DNA from: Muricea muricata
Lineage: Eukaryota; Cnidaria; Anthozoa; Malacalcyonacea; Plexauridae
Direction: 5' to 3'
Assembly: GCA_963855995.1 (NCBI GenBank)
Contig: OY979730.1
Coordinates: forward strand, 11,881,300 to 11,945,299
Length of the DNA: 64,000 nt
Shown: positions 11,701 to 23,089 of the stretch, piece after piece
How positions within the stretch are numbered: position 1 is the stretch's first letter
Layout: the number at the start of each line of letters is the position of its first letter
Notes under the pieces: model-generated
Told to the model about the DNA's origin: nothing
Databases searched by the model: none
The model's input: the letters and a program-made list of their open reading frames with translations, nothing else
Made by a program: the position numbers and the translations under genes

Positions 11701-14700
11701 ATATCTCTCTCTAATACAGAAATCTCTTTCTAATACAGACAGCTCTCTCTGATACAGACAGCTCTCTCTAATATTGACATCTCTCTCTAATACAGACATC
11801 TGTCTAATACAGACATCTCTCTCTAATACAGACATCTCTCTAATACAGACATCTCTTTAATACAGATATCTCTCTCTAATACAGACATCTCTCTAATACA
11901 GACATCTCACTTTAATACAGACATCTGTCTAATACAGACATCTCTCTCTAATACAGACATCTCTTTAATACAGACATCTCTTTCTAATACAGTCATCTCT
12001 CTCCCTAATACAGAAATCTCTCTCTAATACAGACATCTCTCTAATACAGACATCTCTCTCTAATACAGACATCTCTCTCTAATACAGACATCTCTCTCTA
12101 ATACAGACATCTCTCTAATACAGACGTCTTTCTCTAATACAGACATCTCTCTCCAATACAGACATCTCTCTCTAATATAGACATCTCTCTCTAATACAGA
12201 CATCTCTCTCTAATACAGACATCTCTCTCTAATACAGAAATCTCTTTCTAATACAGACAGCTCTCTCTAATACAGACAGCTCTCTCTAATATTGACATCT
12301 CTCTCTAATACAGACATCTGTCTAATACAGACATCTCTCTAATACAGACATCTCTCTCTAATACAGACATCTCTCTAATACAGACATCTCTCTAATACAG
12401 ACATCTCTCTCTAATACAGACATCTCTCTCTAATACAGACATCTCTCTCTAATACAGACATCTCTCTCTAATACAGACATCTGTCTAATACAGACATCTC
12501 TCTCTAATACAGACATCTCTTAAAAGGAACAGTGTCATATTTCACGCATATGCTTCTGCGCATAATAAACTTGAAAGAGTTGGGCCAACGTTTTCAAGTT
12601 CGGAATCCAAGATGGCGTCCTCAATGGAGGGCGAGCATGGTCTGAAATTCGATATTTCCGGATGATTAAAAAGCAACAGAATGACAAACTTCGAAGGAAA
12701 TTATACAAAAATCAACACTAAAGAATTTATTCGGTGTGCAATGTATTTAAAGCATGGAGAATGCAGAAATCAAGGCGGGATGTAACCGTTGGAATTGCAG
12801 CGATTTCACCGCACATTTGTTGCTCTTGCACACAGAAGAAGGTAAAAATAATGCAATTTATGTGCTTTAATCAAGCTGAATCTACAAGAAATTCGTAAAA
12901 TAGCAAGAAAATAAAGAAATAAAATTTGCGTGAAATGTGACACTGCTCCTTTAATACAGACATCTCTCTCTAATACAGACATCTCTCTCTAATACAGACA
13001 TCTCTCTAATACAGACATCTCTCTAATACAGACATCTCTCTAATACAGACATCTCTTTAATGCAGACATCTCTCTAACACAAACATCTCTCTCTAATACA
13101 GACATCTCTTTCTAATACAGACATCTCTCTAATACAGACATCTCTCTCTAATACAGACATCTCTCTAATACAGACATCTCTAATACAGACATCTCTCTCT
13201 AATACACACATCTCTCTAATACAGACATCTCTCTAATACAGACATCTCTCTAATACAGACATCTCTCTCTTATACAGACATCTCTCTCTAATACAGACAT
13301 CTCTCTCTAATACAGACATCTCTCTAATACAGACATCTCTCTCTAATACAGACATCTCTCTCTAATACAGACATCTCTCTCTAATACAGACATCTCTCTA
13401 ATACAGACATCTCTCTCTAATACAGACATCTCTCTCTAATACAGACATCTCTCTCTAATACAGACATCTCTCTCTAATACAGACATCTCTCTAATACAGA
13501 CATCTCTCTCTAATACAGACATCTTTCTAATACAGACATCTCTCTAATACAGACATCTCTCTAATACAGACATCTCTCTCTAATACAGACATCTCTCTCT
13601 AATACAGACATCTCTCTCTAATACAGACATCTCTCTCTAATACAGACATCTCTCTAATACAGACATCTCTCTCATGCAGACATCTCTTTAATGCAGACAT
13701 CTCTCTAACACAAACATCTCTCTAACACAGACATTTCTCTAAAAAAACACCCTATTTTATACCTTGAATGATGTTCAGAAGCAGCAAGGTCGTCAAAGGG
13801 CAGTGAATCTTCCCAATCCAAGATGGTGTCACGAAGTTTACCCCTAGTGAAGTGAAACAGCGATCAGTGAGATATTAAATAAAGAAATCCAGTCATAGTT
13901 GCTACAATTCAAGAAGCTACACGCTCTAAAACTCCAGCTCAAAGAAAAATCCAACATATTTTGGTGCATGTGTGACACTTTGAATTTGAAAATTTAAATA
14001 CTTTGAGCTGTTGAACTTGCCAGCTTTTCCTTAACATACAGGTTTTTAGGTGCTGTTATGCCATGCAACATGCCTCATAACTTGTGTTGCAATTTTGTTG
14101 CAACACAATCACAAGCAAAATTGCAAGGTGTACTATGCCTGGCAATCATAAAGTCAGGCAACATTATTGTTGCAAGAAGCATTGCACAAAGTAGAATCAG
14201 GTTCTGCTTTTCGCAACAATTAATTGCCACAATGCGTATTTAAGACATCCATCTTGCAACTTGTCTTGCAATGTTGAGAATGCAATAAAATCTCACCATT
14301 TAAAAATAGATCCCAGCCTCTACTGAAATTGCAAGACAAGTTGCAAGAAAAATGTTGTGTTGCATAACTCCTCTGATCTGGCAAGTCCAATTTTCAAAAT
14401 AAAGTGATCACAACACAAGTTGCATAGTAGTGGAACAGCATCTTTAAAATGAGAACGTTTGTCTACTAAAATGAGTTTACCTGCATTTTCCTCGTTTTCC
14501 TCCTTTCAAACATTGTTTTCCAGTTCTTTTCAAGCCCAGAGTTGCAACTGGATCACCAAACAAATATTGCTTGCCGCAATTTTCACATTTTTCCACAAAC
14601 ATATTTCCATGAAGCTCTGCAAGCTTTGACCTGAAAATATGCAAAAATATCAATTGGTTTAGTATTGCAGGGTAAGCAGTGGAAATTCAAATGTTTTTTT

Positions 14701-15990
14701 CTCATCAAAGTAGACCATTACGATCATTTTCTCCAGGTTTCAGTGATTTTGAAGGGAGATGGAGATGGTATGGAATAATATGGTGATGATTGGATTTGCT
14801 ATTAACAATGGTAAGCTTTATATTACAGATAATAGTTTAATTGACTTCTAACCAGAGCATGGAATGTCTTACCTAGGAAAACCAGATTTCAAATGTAAGC
14901 CATCCACGTTCTGACTGACCACAAACTTCAAATACCCTTCTTTTTCGAGCTGTACTATGGCCATGTGCGTCAAGCTTGGCTTAGCACTTTTAAATGTGAC
15001 ATCAAATGTTGGTTTCTCTCCTTTAGCCTCCAGTGTCCAGACCCCCTTGGGCCCTCGGAAGTCGGGAATGCCACAGGAGGTGCTTATGCCAGCACCAGTG
15101 TGAAACACCAAATGTTTGGATTCTTTGACCAGCTTTGACAATTCTAGTATTTTACGTTCAAGTTCATCTTCTGAGTCAAAAAGCTAATAAAATGTCAAAT
15201 GTTTTTTGTTTCAAAATTGCACATAAAATACTTCATAAAGCAGATTTGTCAGTTCAATCTGAAGAACAAAATGTATTACATATTATATAATCATCAGAGT
15301 TTATTCTGGATTTTCATTGGTCGAGAACTGTGATCTATTAAAGGACACACGCACGCCATTTCAGCGACAAGCCAATCACAGTAATTTCAGAATTATCAAT
15401 TGCTAATGGCGTGCTTTGTTTTGTATAGATCATGATCATGTCAAATGGTGTGCTACAGTCTTTTCGTCGCACTACAAAGCTTATTTTGGCGAATTTTTTA
15501 CATTTCTATTATATAAAACAAATAGATAACATTTTGCTGTTGTCTGTTCAGTTATAAATACACGGTAGACGTCATAATGTGGTAAGAACATCAGTGACCC
15601 TGTCGGCTAGGCGGCTTGTGGGCAACTTTTTTGTTCTTACCACATTATGACGTCATACCGTGAATCTATAACTGAACAGACAACGGGAAAATGTATCTAT
15701 TTGTTAAATGTTCTATATAAAAGTCGACAAAGTACATAAATTAAAACCTAAAAATTGCCGTTATATAAACATAAACACATATTTGAAAGTAATAACTGCT
15801 ATGCTATACACATAACCTGTTATAACTTCGAACATAAGACAGCACGCAACCTGTATAAACAGTAAGATTAAACATTGAACACTTGTACAACTATATTCAT
15901 TGAAAACAACGAGAAATAACAAACCTCAGGGGCGCCACACTTTCCTTTATGTGGATAATCTGACAAACCAGATGCATAGTCGACGGCCAT
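8790..15990 (-). CDS. SIRT6: Sirtuin 6, nuclear NAD-dependent histone deacylase
   Basis: Six exons on the minus strand: 15990-15925, 15183-14873, 14630-14481, 13843-13763, 9662-9539 and 9389-8790; 443 aa. The start [19 protein letters not shown] matches the SIRT6 N-terminus. Exon 2 holds the NAD loop ([20 protein letters not shown]) and SQNVDGLH. The catalytic histidine falls at residue 133 (ELHGNMF), the same number as in human. Zinc-site cysteines are C141, C144, C166 and C175. [11 protein letters not shown] follows in exon 5. The last exon encodes a long divergent tail ending in a basic PLKRTK, a possible nuclear signal. SIRT6 removes acetyl and fatty acyl groups from histone H3. Intron 4 is 4.1 kb and filled by minisatellite. 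Head to head with CDCA7. Confidence 0.95.
9733..12519 (+). repeat. CTAATACAGACATCTCT minisatellite, array 3 (with higher-order structure)
   Basis: About 2.8 kb of the 15-19 base unit in SIRT6 intron 4. Variant units recur in fixed order. CAGACGTCTTTCTC appears near 10230, 10437 and 10642, about 205 apart, then near 11158, 11605 and 12122, about 450-515 apart; CTCCCTAATACAGAAATC follows the same rhythm. So blocks of many units were duplicated after the units had diverged. Confidence 0.95.
12524..12950. mobile_element. TTAA-flanked miniature element (piggyBac-like MITE)
   Basis: A 427 bp unique block that interrupts the minisatellite. It is flanked by TTAA at 12520-12523 and 12951-12954. Its ends are inverted repeats: AAGGAACAGTGTCATATTTC on the left and AGGAGCAGTGTCACATTTC on the right, followed by ACGC in both. 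No long open frame. TTAA duplication is the hallmark of piggyBac and a few other families; assignment to piggyBac is inference. Confidence 0.75.
12955..13745 (+). repeat. CTAATACAGACATCTCT minisatellite, array 4
   Basis: Continuation of array 3 after the TTAA element. More homogeneous than the middle of array 3; becomes degenerate just before SIRT6 exon 4 at 13763, so the array begins only about 18 bases inside the exon 4 donor. Confidence 0.95.
14011..14390. mobile_element. TTGCAAC-rich foldback element in SIRT6 intron 3
   Basis: Ends are GAACTTGCCAG and CTGGCAAGTCC, inverted. The interior is rich in TTGCAAC, CTTGCAA and their complements, including TTGCAACTTGTCTTGCAATG with a complementary stretch later. 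No protein-coding capacity. Confidence 0.5.
15281..15720. mobile_element. Composite foldback element, first copy (SIRT6 intron 1)
   Basis: Bases 15283-15505 are the reverse complement of 40530-40745. The right part, 15530-15700, is a long hairpin whose arms contain GTCTGTTCAGTTATA and ACGTCATAATGTGGTAAGAA. Two copies at different sites in opposite orientation show that it is a dispersed element. Confidence 0.65.
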
Positions 15991-16525
15991 TTTGAATTTT
16001 GACCAGCTATGGGTGTAATTAAAAATTCCTAAGGAAAAATCCTATCTAAAATTCCACATACTGTTGATCGAAAGCACAAATTTTTTTTATTTTTAAAATA
16101 AATACTGTGGGAATGTGAGAGGCTTTTATTAAGTAGGTATTTAACTATTTATTGATGAATTCATGATTGGGGAACCTTTTTGCAAGTATTTTTCAGTGAT
16201 CTGGAAGGAGGCATTGAGAAAGAACTTACTGGCTGGATATGAACTCTGAACAAACTAATCTTTGTGCCAAGTTAGAAGAAGCCTTTACTGGTGGAATTGG
16301 TCATTAGAGAAAGTAGCCTTTGAGGCAGGCGGGGAAGGGGGGGTGTAACCTGGGTAACCCCACCCCCAGTCTATTTAGGCCTAAAGGGCAAGGAAAATCT
16401 CTTAGCTTGAGGAGGAATCTTGAAGCAGATACGAAGCACGTGTTTTTAAAGTACGATTTACAAGTGCAGATGTTTTCCAAGTTTGGCTCGATTATAAACG
16501 GTTTTTCTCCAACATTTTCCACACA
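15991..16525. promoter_or_regulatory. Shared SIRT6/CDCA7 upstream region
   Basis: 535 bases separate the divergent start codons of SIRT6 (15990, minus) and CDCA7 (16526, plus). No repeat of the families seen elsewhere lies in it, and a GGGGTG/CACCCC palindromic patch occurs near 16340-16370. It must hold both 5' untranslated regions, so it is a candidate bidirectional promoter. No TATA box was identified with confidence. Confidence 0.5.
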
Positions 16526-17635
16526 ATGGCTTTAAACCTTCCTCAGTCGTACGAGTGTGAATACGAGCTTGAAAGAAAGCAGCGAATTAAAGAGAACAAC
16601 GAAAGAATGCGACAAATTTTCGGCGACACATTAACAGAATTCCTGCCTGCGAAAAAGCCTGCGACACCGCGTCGTGCAAGATCTTCCTCGCCCTTTGTAC
16701 GCAGGAAAAAGGAAATAAACACGCCATTACGACGGAATCCAAAGCGCAGTGCGAGATCTTACCACAGTGAAGATGTCGTAAACGATGAAGAGAGCTCTGA
16801 TGATGACATCACGGCTGAAAATAGATTGACGGTACATTGGGTTGGACCTTTGACGAAAAAGAGGAGAGTTTCAGGTGCATAAGCTAATTTGCAACCAGTA
16901 GCATGGCCGGCCCGAGGATTTAGTGCCGCTATGCAAATATTTTCATGTTTATTGACTGCAAAAACAATCAATTTCTAAAGAAATGAATAATGATAATAAC
17001 TTGAAATTTGCATATCAGAACTAAATTGTCAGGCTGGCTGAGCCACTCTGCTTGCAACCAATTTCAATGAGTAGTTTAGCTCAATGCAAATCAACCATGA
17101 ACCATAGGCCAGATATCAGACTCCATAGTAAACTACCATCATATTTACCATAAATTCCATCTTTGTGTTTTTCTCAACAGATGGTAGTACTGGTGGTGAA
17201 CTCAGAGACAAAGAAAGCTACCGTTGCCCTGCAATTAATCCTCGAAGCATCCAACATGTAATTCGACCTGTGTCAGATTTCACCGAGGAAGATCTGCTAT
17301 TGGTCGCCGAGATTGTTTCAGAGAAACGATATGATTCCATCAATGGCACATCGTGTCACCAATGCCGTCAAAAAACAGATGACTTGAAAACTGTTTGTCG
17401 CAATGAAGACTGTGTTGGCATCAGAGGGCAGTTCTGTGGTCCCTGCTTGAGAAACCGCTATGGTGAAAGCGTTAAGGAAGCTCTCATGGATCCGGATTGG
17501 TTTTGTCCACCCTGTCGTAACATATGTAACTGTAGTTTTTGCATGAAAAAACGGGGCCGAAGTTGCACTGGTCAGATGATCGGTATAGCACGACAAAATG
17601 GATACGATGATGTGAAATCATTTTTAGGCGATTAA
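16526..17635 (+). CDS. CDCA7: CDCA7-like CXXC-type zinc-finger protein
   Basis: Two exons, 16526-16874 and 17181-17635, phase 1 join, 267 aa. The N-terminus has a charged helix (ECEYELERKQRIKENNERMR) followed by basic, Ser/Arg-rich sequence (ARSSSPFVRRKKE) and an acidic patch. Residues about 170-267 form the family's zinc-finger domain with twelve cysteines: C175, C178, C189, C194, C202, C205, C225, C228, C232, C234, C237 and C245. The cores RGQFCGPCLRNRYGE and DPDWFCPPCR are conserved; the first contains the arginine-rich stretch altered in human ICF syndrome. CDCA7 recruits the remodeller HELLS to heterochromatin for maintenance of DNA methylation. It is shorter than the mammalian protein, missing mostly the N-terminal part. 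AATAAA at 17733-17738 is the likely poly(A) signal. The donor (GTGCAT) is weak. Confidence 0.92.
16896..17050. mobile_element. hAT-like miniature element, copy in the CDCA7 intron
   Basis: 155 bp, starting CAGTAGCATGGCCGGCC and ending GGCTGGCTGAGCCACTCTG, with a core TAAAGAAATGAATAATGATA shared with the element at 24238-24388. It is flanked by TTTGCAAC and CTTGCAAC, a nearly exact 8 base duplication. Confidence 0.7.
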
Positions 17636-18178
17636 TAGCATACTGACTGCTTCTGACATGATTGAGATTTTTGGGAGTAAGAGTAACAGTTTTGTGTCAT
17701 TTTTACTGTTATATTTTATTACTGTTATATACAATAAATGTTTGAAATTTTGTTAGGATATGGTGCTGTTTATTTTTTTCACGTGTCTGAATGTTTTTAA
17801 AATGAGTTTTAGCAAATTAATGGTGTTCTTTATTTAACATTATTCTATCTATGTACATCTCATAATATGCAGGATTTTTGTTAAAATCCTATTTACAAAA
17901 TTGTTCTTCAGCTTCAAAATTATTTGCATACGGATGATCAAATTATATACAATGCTTTATAATGCTAAATCATTCTGCATTTAAAATGACAATAATAATT
18001 TGATTGGAATCATTATAAATTTATGTAAACTATGTACAAATTCTATCATATTTTCTAAAGACCTACATATACAAAAACCTATTGCTATTATTAATATATA
18101 AAGCCAACTACGATTTCTTTCAGATTGGTCGGCAACAGACCCGCCATATCAACTTGTGTGATTGAAAAGAGATGCTTT
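17636..18178. other. Convergent 3' region of CDCA7 and DEPTOR
   Basis: 543 A+T-rich bases between two stop codons. The plus strand has AATAAA at 17733-17738 for CDCA7; the minus strand has AATAAA complements at 17769-17774 and 17829-17834, which would suit DEPTOR. If those are used, the two transcripts end within about 100 bases of each other or overlap. Confidence 0.5.
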
Positions 18179-21100
18179 CTAAGAACCTCTGAAATGGTTC
18201 ATAACTACCAAATCAATCACATTTGGTGAATTTAAAATTTCTTCAGCAACTCGCTGGTGTGACCATCTCAGGACATTTTTGCCATTCACAGAGTGAATAT
18301 ATTGTCTCACCTTTGCAATAAATGATACGTAATAATGTCAGTTTTGCTACAAAAAGTTAACAACAGCCAATCCTGCATAAAAAGAACCTTCAGTACAGAC
18401 CTTGACACCAGCAGCTGCTGCTGGACCATCTGGGTCAACGGTTTGAACATAAACAGGCATAGCTCCGCGGACGACAAATCCATAACCAACTGCGTCTCTC
18501 AAAACCTACGAGTAAAACCATATCTATCGCTTGACGTGATGCACGCAAAAAATTGGTTTGAAAAAATAGACTTACCGATATGTTCGTCATTACATAGGGG
18601 TTTCGTTTGTCTTCCAACTCTTCGACCGAAACGTTCCTGAGAACAACTTAAAAATATTTTGAGTTTTTTTGGTGATTGCTTTGTTTTACAGTATTTCGCG
18701 TACTATACGTAATGGATTGGTTTCACCTTTGAGAAAGAACTAAGAATGATTTCTTTTTTTATACCTGGTCTGGGAGACATTTGCAAGTCCTCCATGCATG
18801 TTGGTGGAGTGTTGGGCGGTGTATCAAAGCTGGAGTGACGTCGTCTGTTCATTTCTTTAAAAAAGTCAAAAGTAAAATCTGATTGCCTTGTTTGTCTGAA
18901 GAAATGTTCTAGTTTTAATCGGTTTGTTCAATAGTTAATAAAATGCACTTCACGATCGAAGAGATTCTTATAAACAAGCTACAATTCAAATGGTTAACGG
19001 TCTAACGTGTTTTTATTTAAAACTCAAACCTTTCGATTTGTTAAACTGTAGTTTGGCCATATCGTCATAAAAATGGGCAATGTTTTTCGTCTGAGTTGCA
19101 TCTTTTGTGTTCGATGTGGTACTTTGTTTGTCGCTTGTGTTGTTGTTTTTATTGTTGTTGTTGTCAGATTTGCTAGCGCTAACAACGTCCATCAGTTTAC
19201 AAGTTTTCATATCTTCCACCGTAAACTGATAGTAAAGATTATCATCTTGAAAACCCTGGCCAGGCGATACTAGAAAATATAATTTATGAACGATATAAGC
19301 AAAGTTTAGAACTGGTAGAGCTATCCAGTGTAAATAAAGTTAGTTTAGTTCAGGTTTTTTCTTGTAGTAGCACTGAGTCAATAAGAGATGACCCTTACTG
19401 GACCTCTAGGAAGAACAGTTTAGAACTGACAAAGCTATCCAGAATAAATAAAGTTAGCTTAGTTTAGGTTTCCTCCTGTAGTAACACTGGATTAATAAGT
19501 GATGATTGTTAGTAAACCAGAAAATACTAGAACTGACAGAACTATGTATGTAGTGTAAATAAAGTAAGCTATCAGATTTTAGTTTAGTTAAGGCAATATT
19601 TATCGAAAATTCTCTTACATTGTTTTATGACACCTGTTCGGAGAAATGCTTTACCAATTTCTACCCCTTGGTCACGTGAATTAATATCACCATTTAAAAC
19701 CAACCAATCAACAAAACGACGTGCGAAAAAACAGGTCTTAAAAATTTGGCCATTGTACTGAAAATCCTGCAGCACCACAAGTCTTTTTTGATCTGTTAAG
19801 ATTCTTGGGAAAAAATGAGTAAAGTTAGGTGACAGAAATTATGGAATGAAAAGACAGGAAGATGCAGAGTGGAAGATATTGTGGAGAAGATGAAGGAAGA
19901 TTGAGATGATATGGACATGTAATAAGAAGAAATGAAGGAGAACTGGTCAGAGACATTATGGAATGAAGAGATCAGAAAATGTGGAGTGGAAGACATTGTA
20001 GAGAAGATGAAGGAAAATTGACATGTAGGGACATGTAATAAGAAGAAATGAAAAAGAATTGGTTAGAGACATTATGGAATGAAAAGGTCAGAAGATGTGG
20101 AGTGAAGACATTGTAGGGAAAATGAAGGAAGTACCAACTTCATAGAAACACTAAAAAGACACGGACTCAAAAACAATTGTGGATTTTTTCAACCTGTTAT
20201 AAATATCAATAGCTTGAAATACGAGTTGAACATCTTTATCATAACCACGGCTTCCATCATCTCGACGAAATCTGTAGAAGAGCATCTGATCTTTAAACGC
20301 GTGGTCATCACAAACTAAAAGATAAAACATATAATTTGCGTTTTCTAAGAAGATATGATTCTCCTTATTGATGGTTGAAAAATGGTTCTAGGTATCATTA
20401 GCTGGATTGATGGAAATTTTCTTTCGCTTTTTCGCTTAGACACACTCGGAATGGTGAAAGATTTGATAAAGACGATGGTGTACAAAAAATGAGTACACAG
20501 TTGTAATTTGTTCGCTTTGTCAGGTTAAAATGATGAAGATTTAAGATATAAAATTGCATTAGCTTAGCCATTACAAAAGGAATTTTTTGTGCGGGTTTAA
20601 ATTATTGAGTTTATTTTAAAAACGCGACCTTCTGACCTTTATAAGCCGAGTTCGATCATTCACGCACAAAAAATTAAACGACATTTATGGTGAAAGATTA
20701 GGTTGTGCAATAAAGCAGGTTGCCAAATAAAAGCAAGAACCAGACGTTTACGATGTGCGAGAAATGCATTAGGTACACAGCTATGCTAAACTTAGCTTTA
20801 CAAGCACTTAAACATCCTGTCGAGTGGGAAATTATTATGAGGCTTTTGTTTCGTTTATTTAAAGCAAGACAATGCAATATCAAGTTGCAAACGTTCTTGC
20901 AACAGTTGTAACTATCAGTTTCATCGAGTTTCATCATGAATTCTTATCATTTTTTACAATCTTTTTTAAATTTATAAGCCTCCGTCCACTCTCTCGTGCA
21001 ACTCTTGTCCTTGTTGATGAACGAAAATTCTCCTGCAAAAATCTCTCGCTTGTCTGCTCTCGCTTCCATTTGAAATACGATCTTTGACGATAGCTTTACG

Positions 21101-22157
21101 ATAAGCTGAGTGCAAATAATTGAAATCCATTTCTATTGCCATTATAATGAGTGAAATGGGGTAAAAATTACAACAAGCGCCAACTTCACTGTATTATAAT
21201 CAAATTTGTTTGGTATTCTAAATAATGCCGTAACGCGAACCAGTATTAATATTTTAACAGCGAATTCCCTTCAGTAAATACGGTCTAGCGAGTACAGGCC
21301 AAAATAAAGAGACGAAGTTTAAATAGATGAAATGCGAGTGATTTACAGTAACTTTTTTTCAGTTTGTTATCAGATAGTAAACGTGTTTTCTGATGGGTAC
21401 TGCACAGTTTTAAAATCACAAAATACAAATTTTTAAAAAGCTCCACTTCTCCAGAAATGGATGAGCAACGTCGTGGTTACACAGTCACACAAACAAACGA
21501 ATTCAAGCTACATTTTATAAAACGGCTTGCATGGTGACCGGCTTGAACACGTTCTGTAGTCACAAAGTCTACCCCCAATCAACAGGGAAACGCCAGTGCC
21601 GGAAAATTAGGCTAACTAAATTAGTTACTGTAGTAAACTGCAGTTTACCATCGTGAATACTTTTAGTGCCAAAGCAGAACATTGTTGAGCCAGATAAAAC
21701 GTTAAAAAGTTATAAACTTGAATACCATTGAATTCAAATCTACACTGCATCGACACGAGCTTTGGTTTCCGCGTGGACAATTTCGATATCCAGTCCCTGC
21801 AATTGCCTAGCAATAACATCTCAAGTAATAACAGTACCATACCAGACTTTATAGCAACTACCATAGCATACCATGGTGAATCAATCCAATATCTTGCAAC
21901 GCTCTCATGCATTTTACGGCGATATTTCGATTGCTTGCTTCTAAATGTTCAATGAGCCAGTCGACTAGCTCTCGACCAATAAAGCATTTCTGATACATTC
22001 GCGCATGATAACGCCTGTCTTTGATCCTCGGCGGTTGCTCGCAGTGGAGCCGAAGTCTCAGATATTCACTGGCTAGAACTAAATCTGCCCTTCCCGAAGA
22101 CTCGCCCGTGCTTTGCGCCATTGCCGTTTTCACCGCATTGCCATGCTCTGTCCGCAT
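18179..22157 (-). CDS. DEPTOR: DEPTOR, DEP-domain mTOR inhibitor
   Basis: Eight exons on the minus strand: 22157-21872, 20314-20194, 19803-19619, 19269-19030, 18854-18765, 18646-18576, 18505-18401 and 18310-18179; 409 aa, the same length as human DEPTOR. DEP domain 1 spans exons 1-2 (KCFIGRELVDWLIEH, LFYRFRRDDGS). DEP domain 2 spans exons 3-4 (FFARRFVDWL, LYYQF). A low-complexity Asn/Ser/Thr linker follows, then RRRHSSFDTPPNTPP. A PDZ domain closes the protein (VGYGFVVRG, VDPDGPAAAAGVK, SVNGKNVL). DEPTOR binds the mTOR FAT region through the PDZ and linker and inhibits mTORC1/2. The SSGYxxS degron used by beta-TrCP in mammals is not visible. For exon 6 the acceptor AAG at 18648-18647 was chosen because the nearer CAG gives an early stop. 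Confidence 0.95.
19295..19570 (-). repeat. 114 bp tandem family, array in DEPTOR intron 3
   Basis: About two and a half degenerate units containing CTATCCAGTATAAATAAAGT, TTTAGGTTTCCTCCTGTAGT and CACTGGATCAATAAG, in the orientation opposite to the 26222 array. Confidence 0.8.
19832..20135 (+). pseudogene. Tandem repeat made of a LINE reverse-transcriptase C-terminal remnant
   Basis: About two and a half copies of a unit of 116-117 bases; ATTATGGAATGAA recurs at 19838, 19955 and 20071. In the plus strand, with stops and frameshifts, it encodes pieces like VEDIVEKMKE, RLR-x-YGHVIRRNEGELV and RDIME. That is the C-terminal region of RTE-type non-LTR reverse transcriptases. No intact frame. It lies in DEPTOR intron 2. 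Confidence 0.6.
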
Positions 22158-23089
22158 GGAGTTGTGTTTGGAAAATCACATTTTTAAGCACGAAACCCAA
22201 GTCTAGCGTGACAGCTCATGGATCATTAATTACTGGGGGATTAAATTTACAATAGTGGACATGCAATGACATGTATTCACCTAGCTTACCTGCACGCACC
22301 CGAGTTTCTTGCATCCCCAAAATCTGCGAGCCCGAAAAAAATCCAAGAAAGAATAGGAACGCATTGCGTCCATTAATTAGAATGATGAAATCGACTGTAC
22401 CCCAATACTTCGCTCGACTTCTGTTTTATATATTGTTTCAAGTAGTGAAGGACCATGTCTTTGTATGTTTTGGGTGCACCACTGACACTGGCTATTGTAG
22501 TTCCAGGTATTAATCTGCCAATCTTGCAGGGCACCTTCCACACTCGGAATGATTTGATATAAAATTCACAAGACAGTATTGACGTAAATTATCATTTTAA
22601 TTGTTTATGAACATCGATACTACAATCGCTAAATCACTGCTGTATTTACAACGAGCCAAAATAGCCCTTCGTCTCTATTCAGCCATATTTCACGCTCGAA
22701 AATGTGAACAATTAGACCAATAGAACGAAGTTATTTGGCGTTTTTTTTATATTTTCATAACTATCTCTCGTAATTGTCTCTCTTTAGGGAGTAAACGTGT
22801 ATTTTAATTATGCTATGCTATCTCCATATTATCTTTGTGCATATATCAAAAAGTAAGCGACAAGATATAACTGAGAACTAGCACATAAAATATCTCGAGA
22901 AAACAAATTTAGCCGTACACACGCGGGGGCAAGCGAAATCGCCAAAAAAAAGATTGCCAAGAAAATATCGCACTTCGGTATTGGGGATATGAACATCATT
23001 TTTTTCTGCAAAGTTTCTTGCGAGTCCAAAGCTAATTGGAAATATGCATAGTAAAAATCAAGTACTGCAACATAATAGTCTGAGACACT
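22158..23089. other. Intergenic region between DEPTOR and the EGF-DUF885 gene
   Basis: About 930 bases holding the DEPTOR 5' flank and the 3' untranslated region of the gene to its right. A+T-rich, no repeat family of the window and no convincing coding frame. Confidence 0.5.

Noticed and set aside
9733-13745. CRISPR-like array
   Set aside because: Units are head to tail without unique spacers of constant length, and the setting is an animal intron.
18577-18636. DEPTOR exon 6 beginning after the nearer CAG
   Set aside because: That acceptor gives a stop after about 16 codons in the phase set by exon 5; the AAG acceptor 10 bases earlier restores the family sequence.
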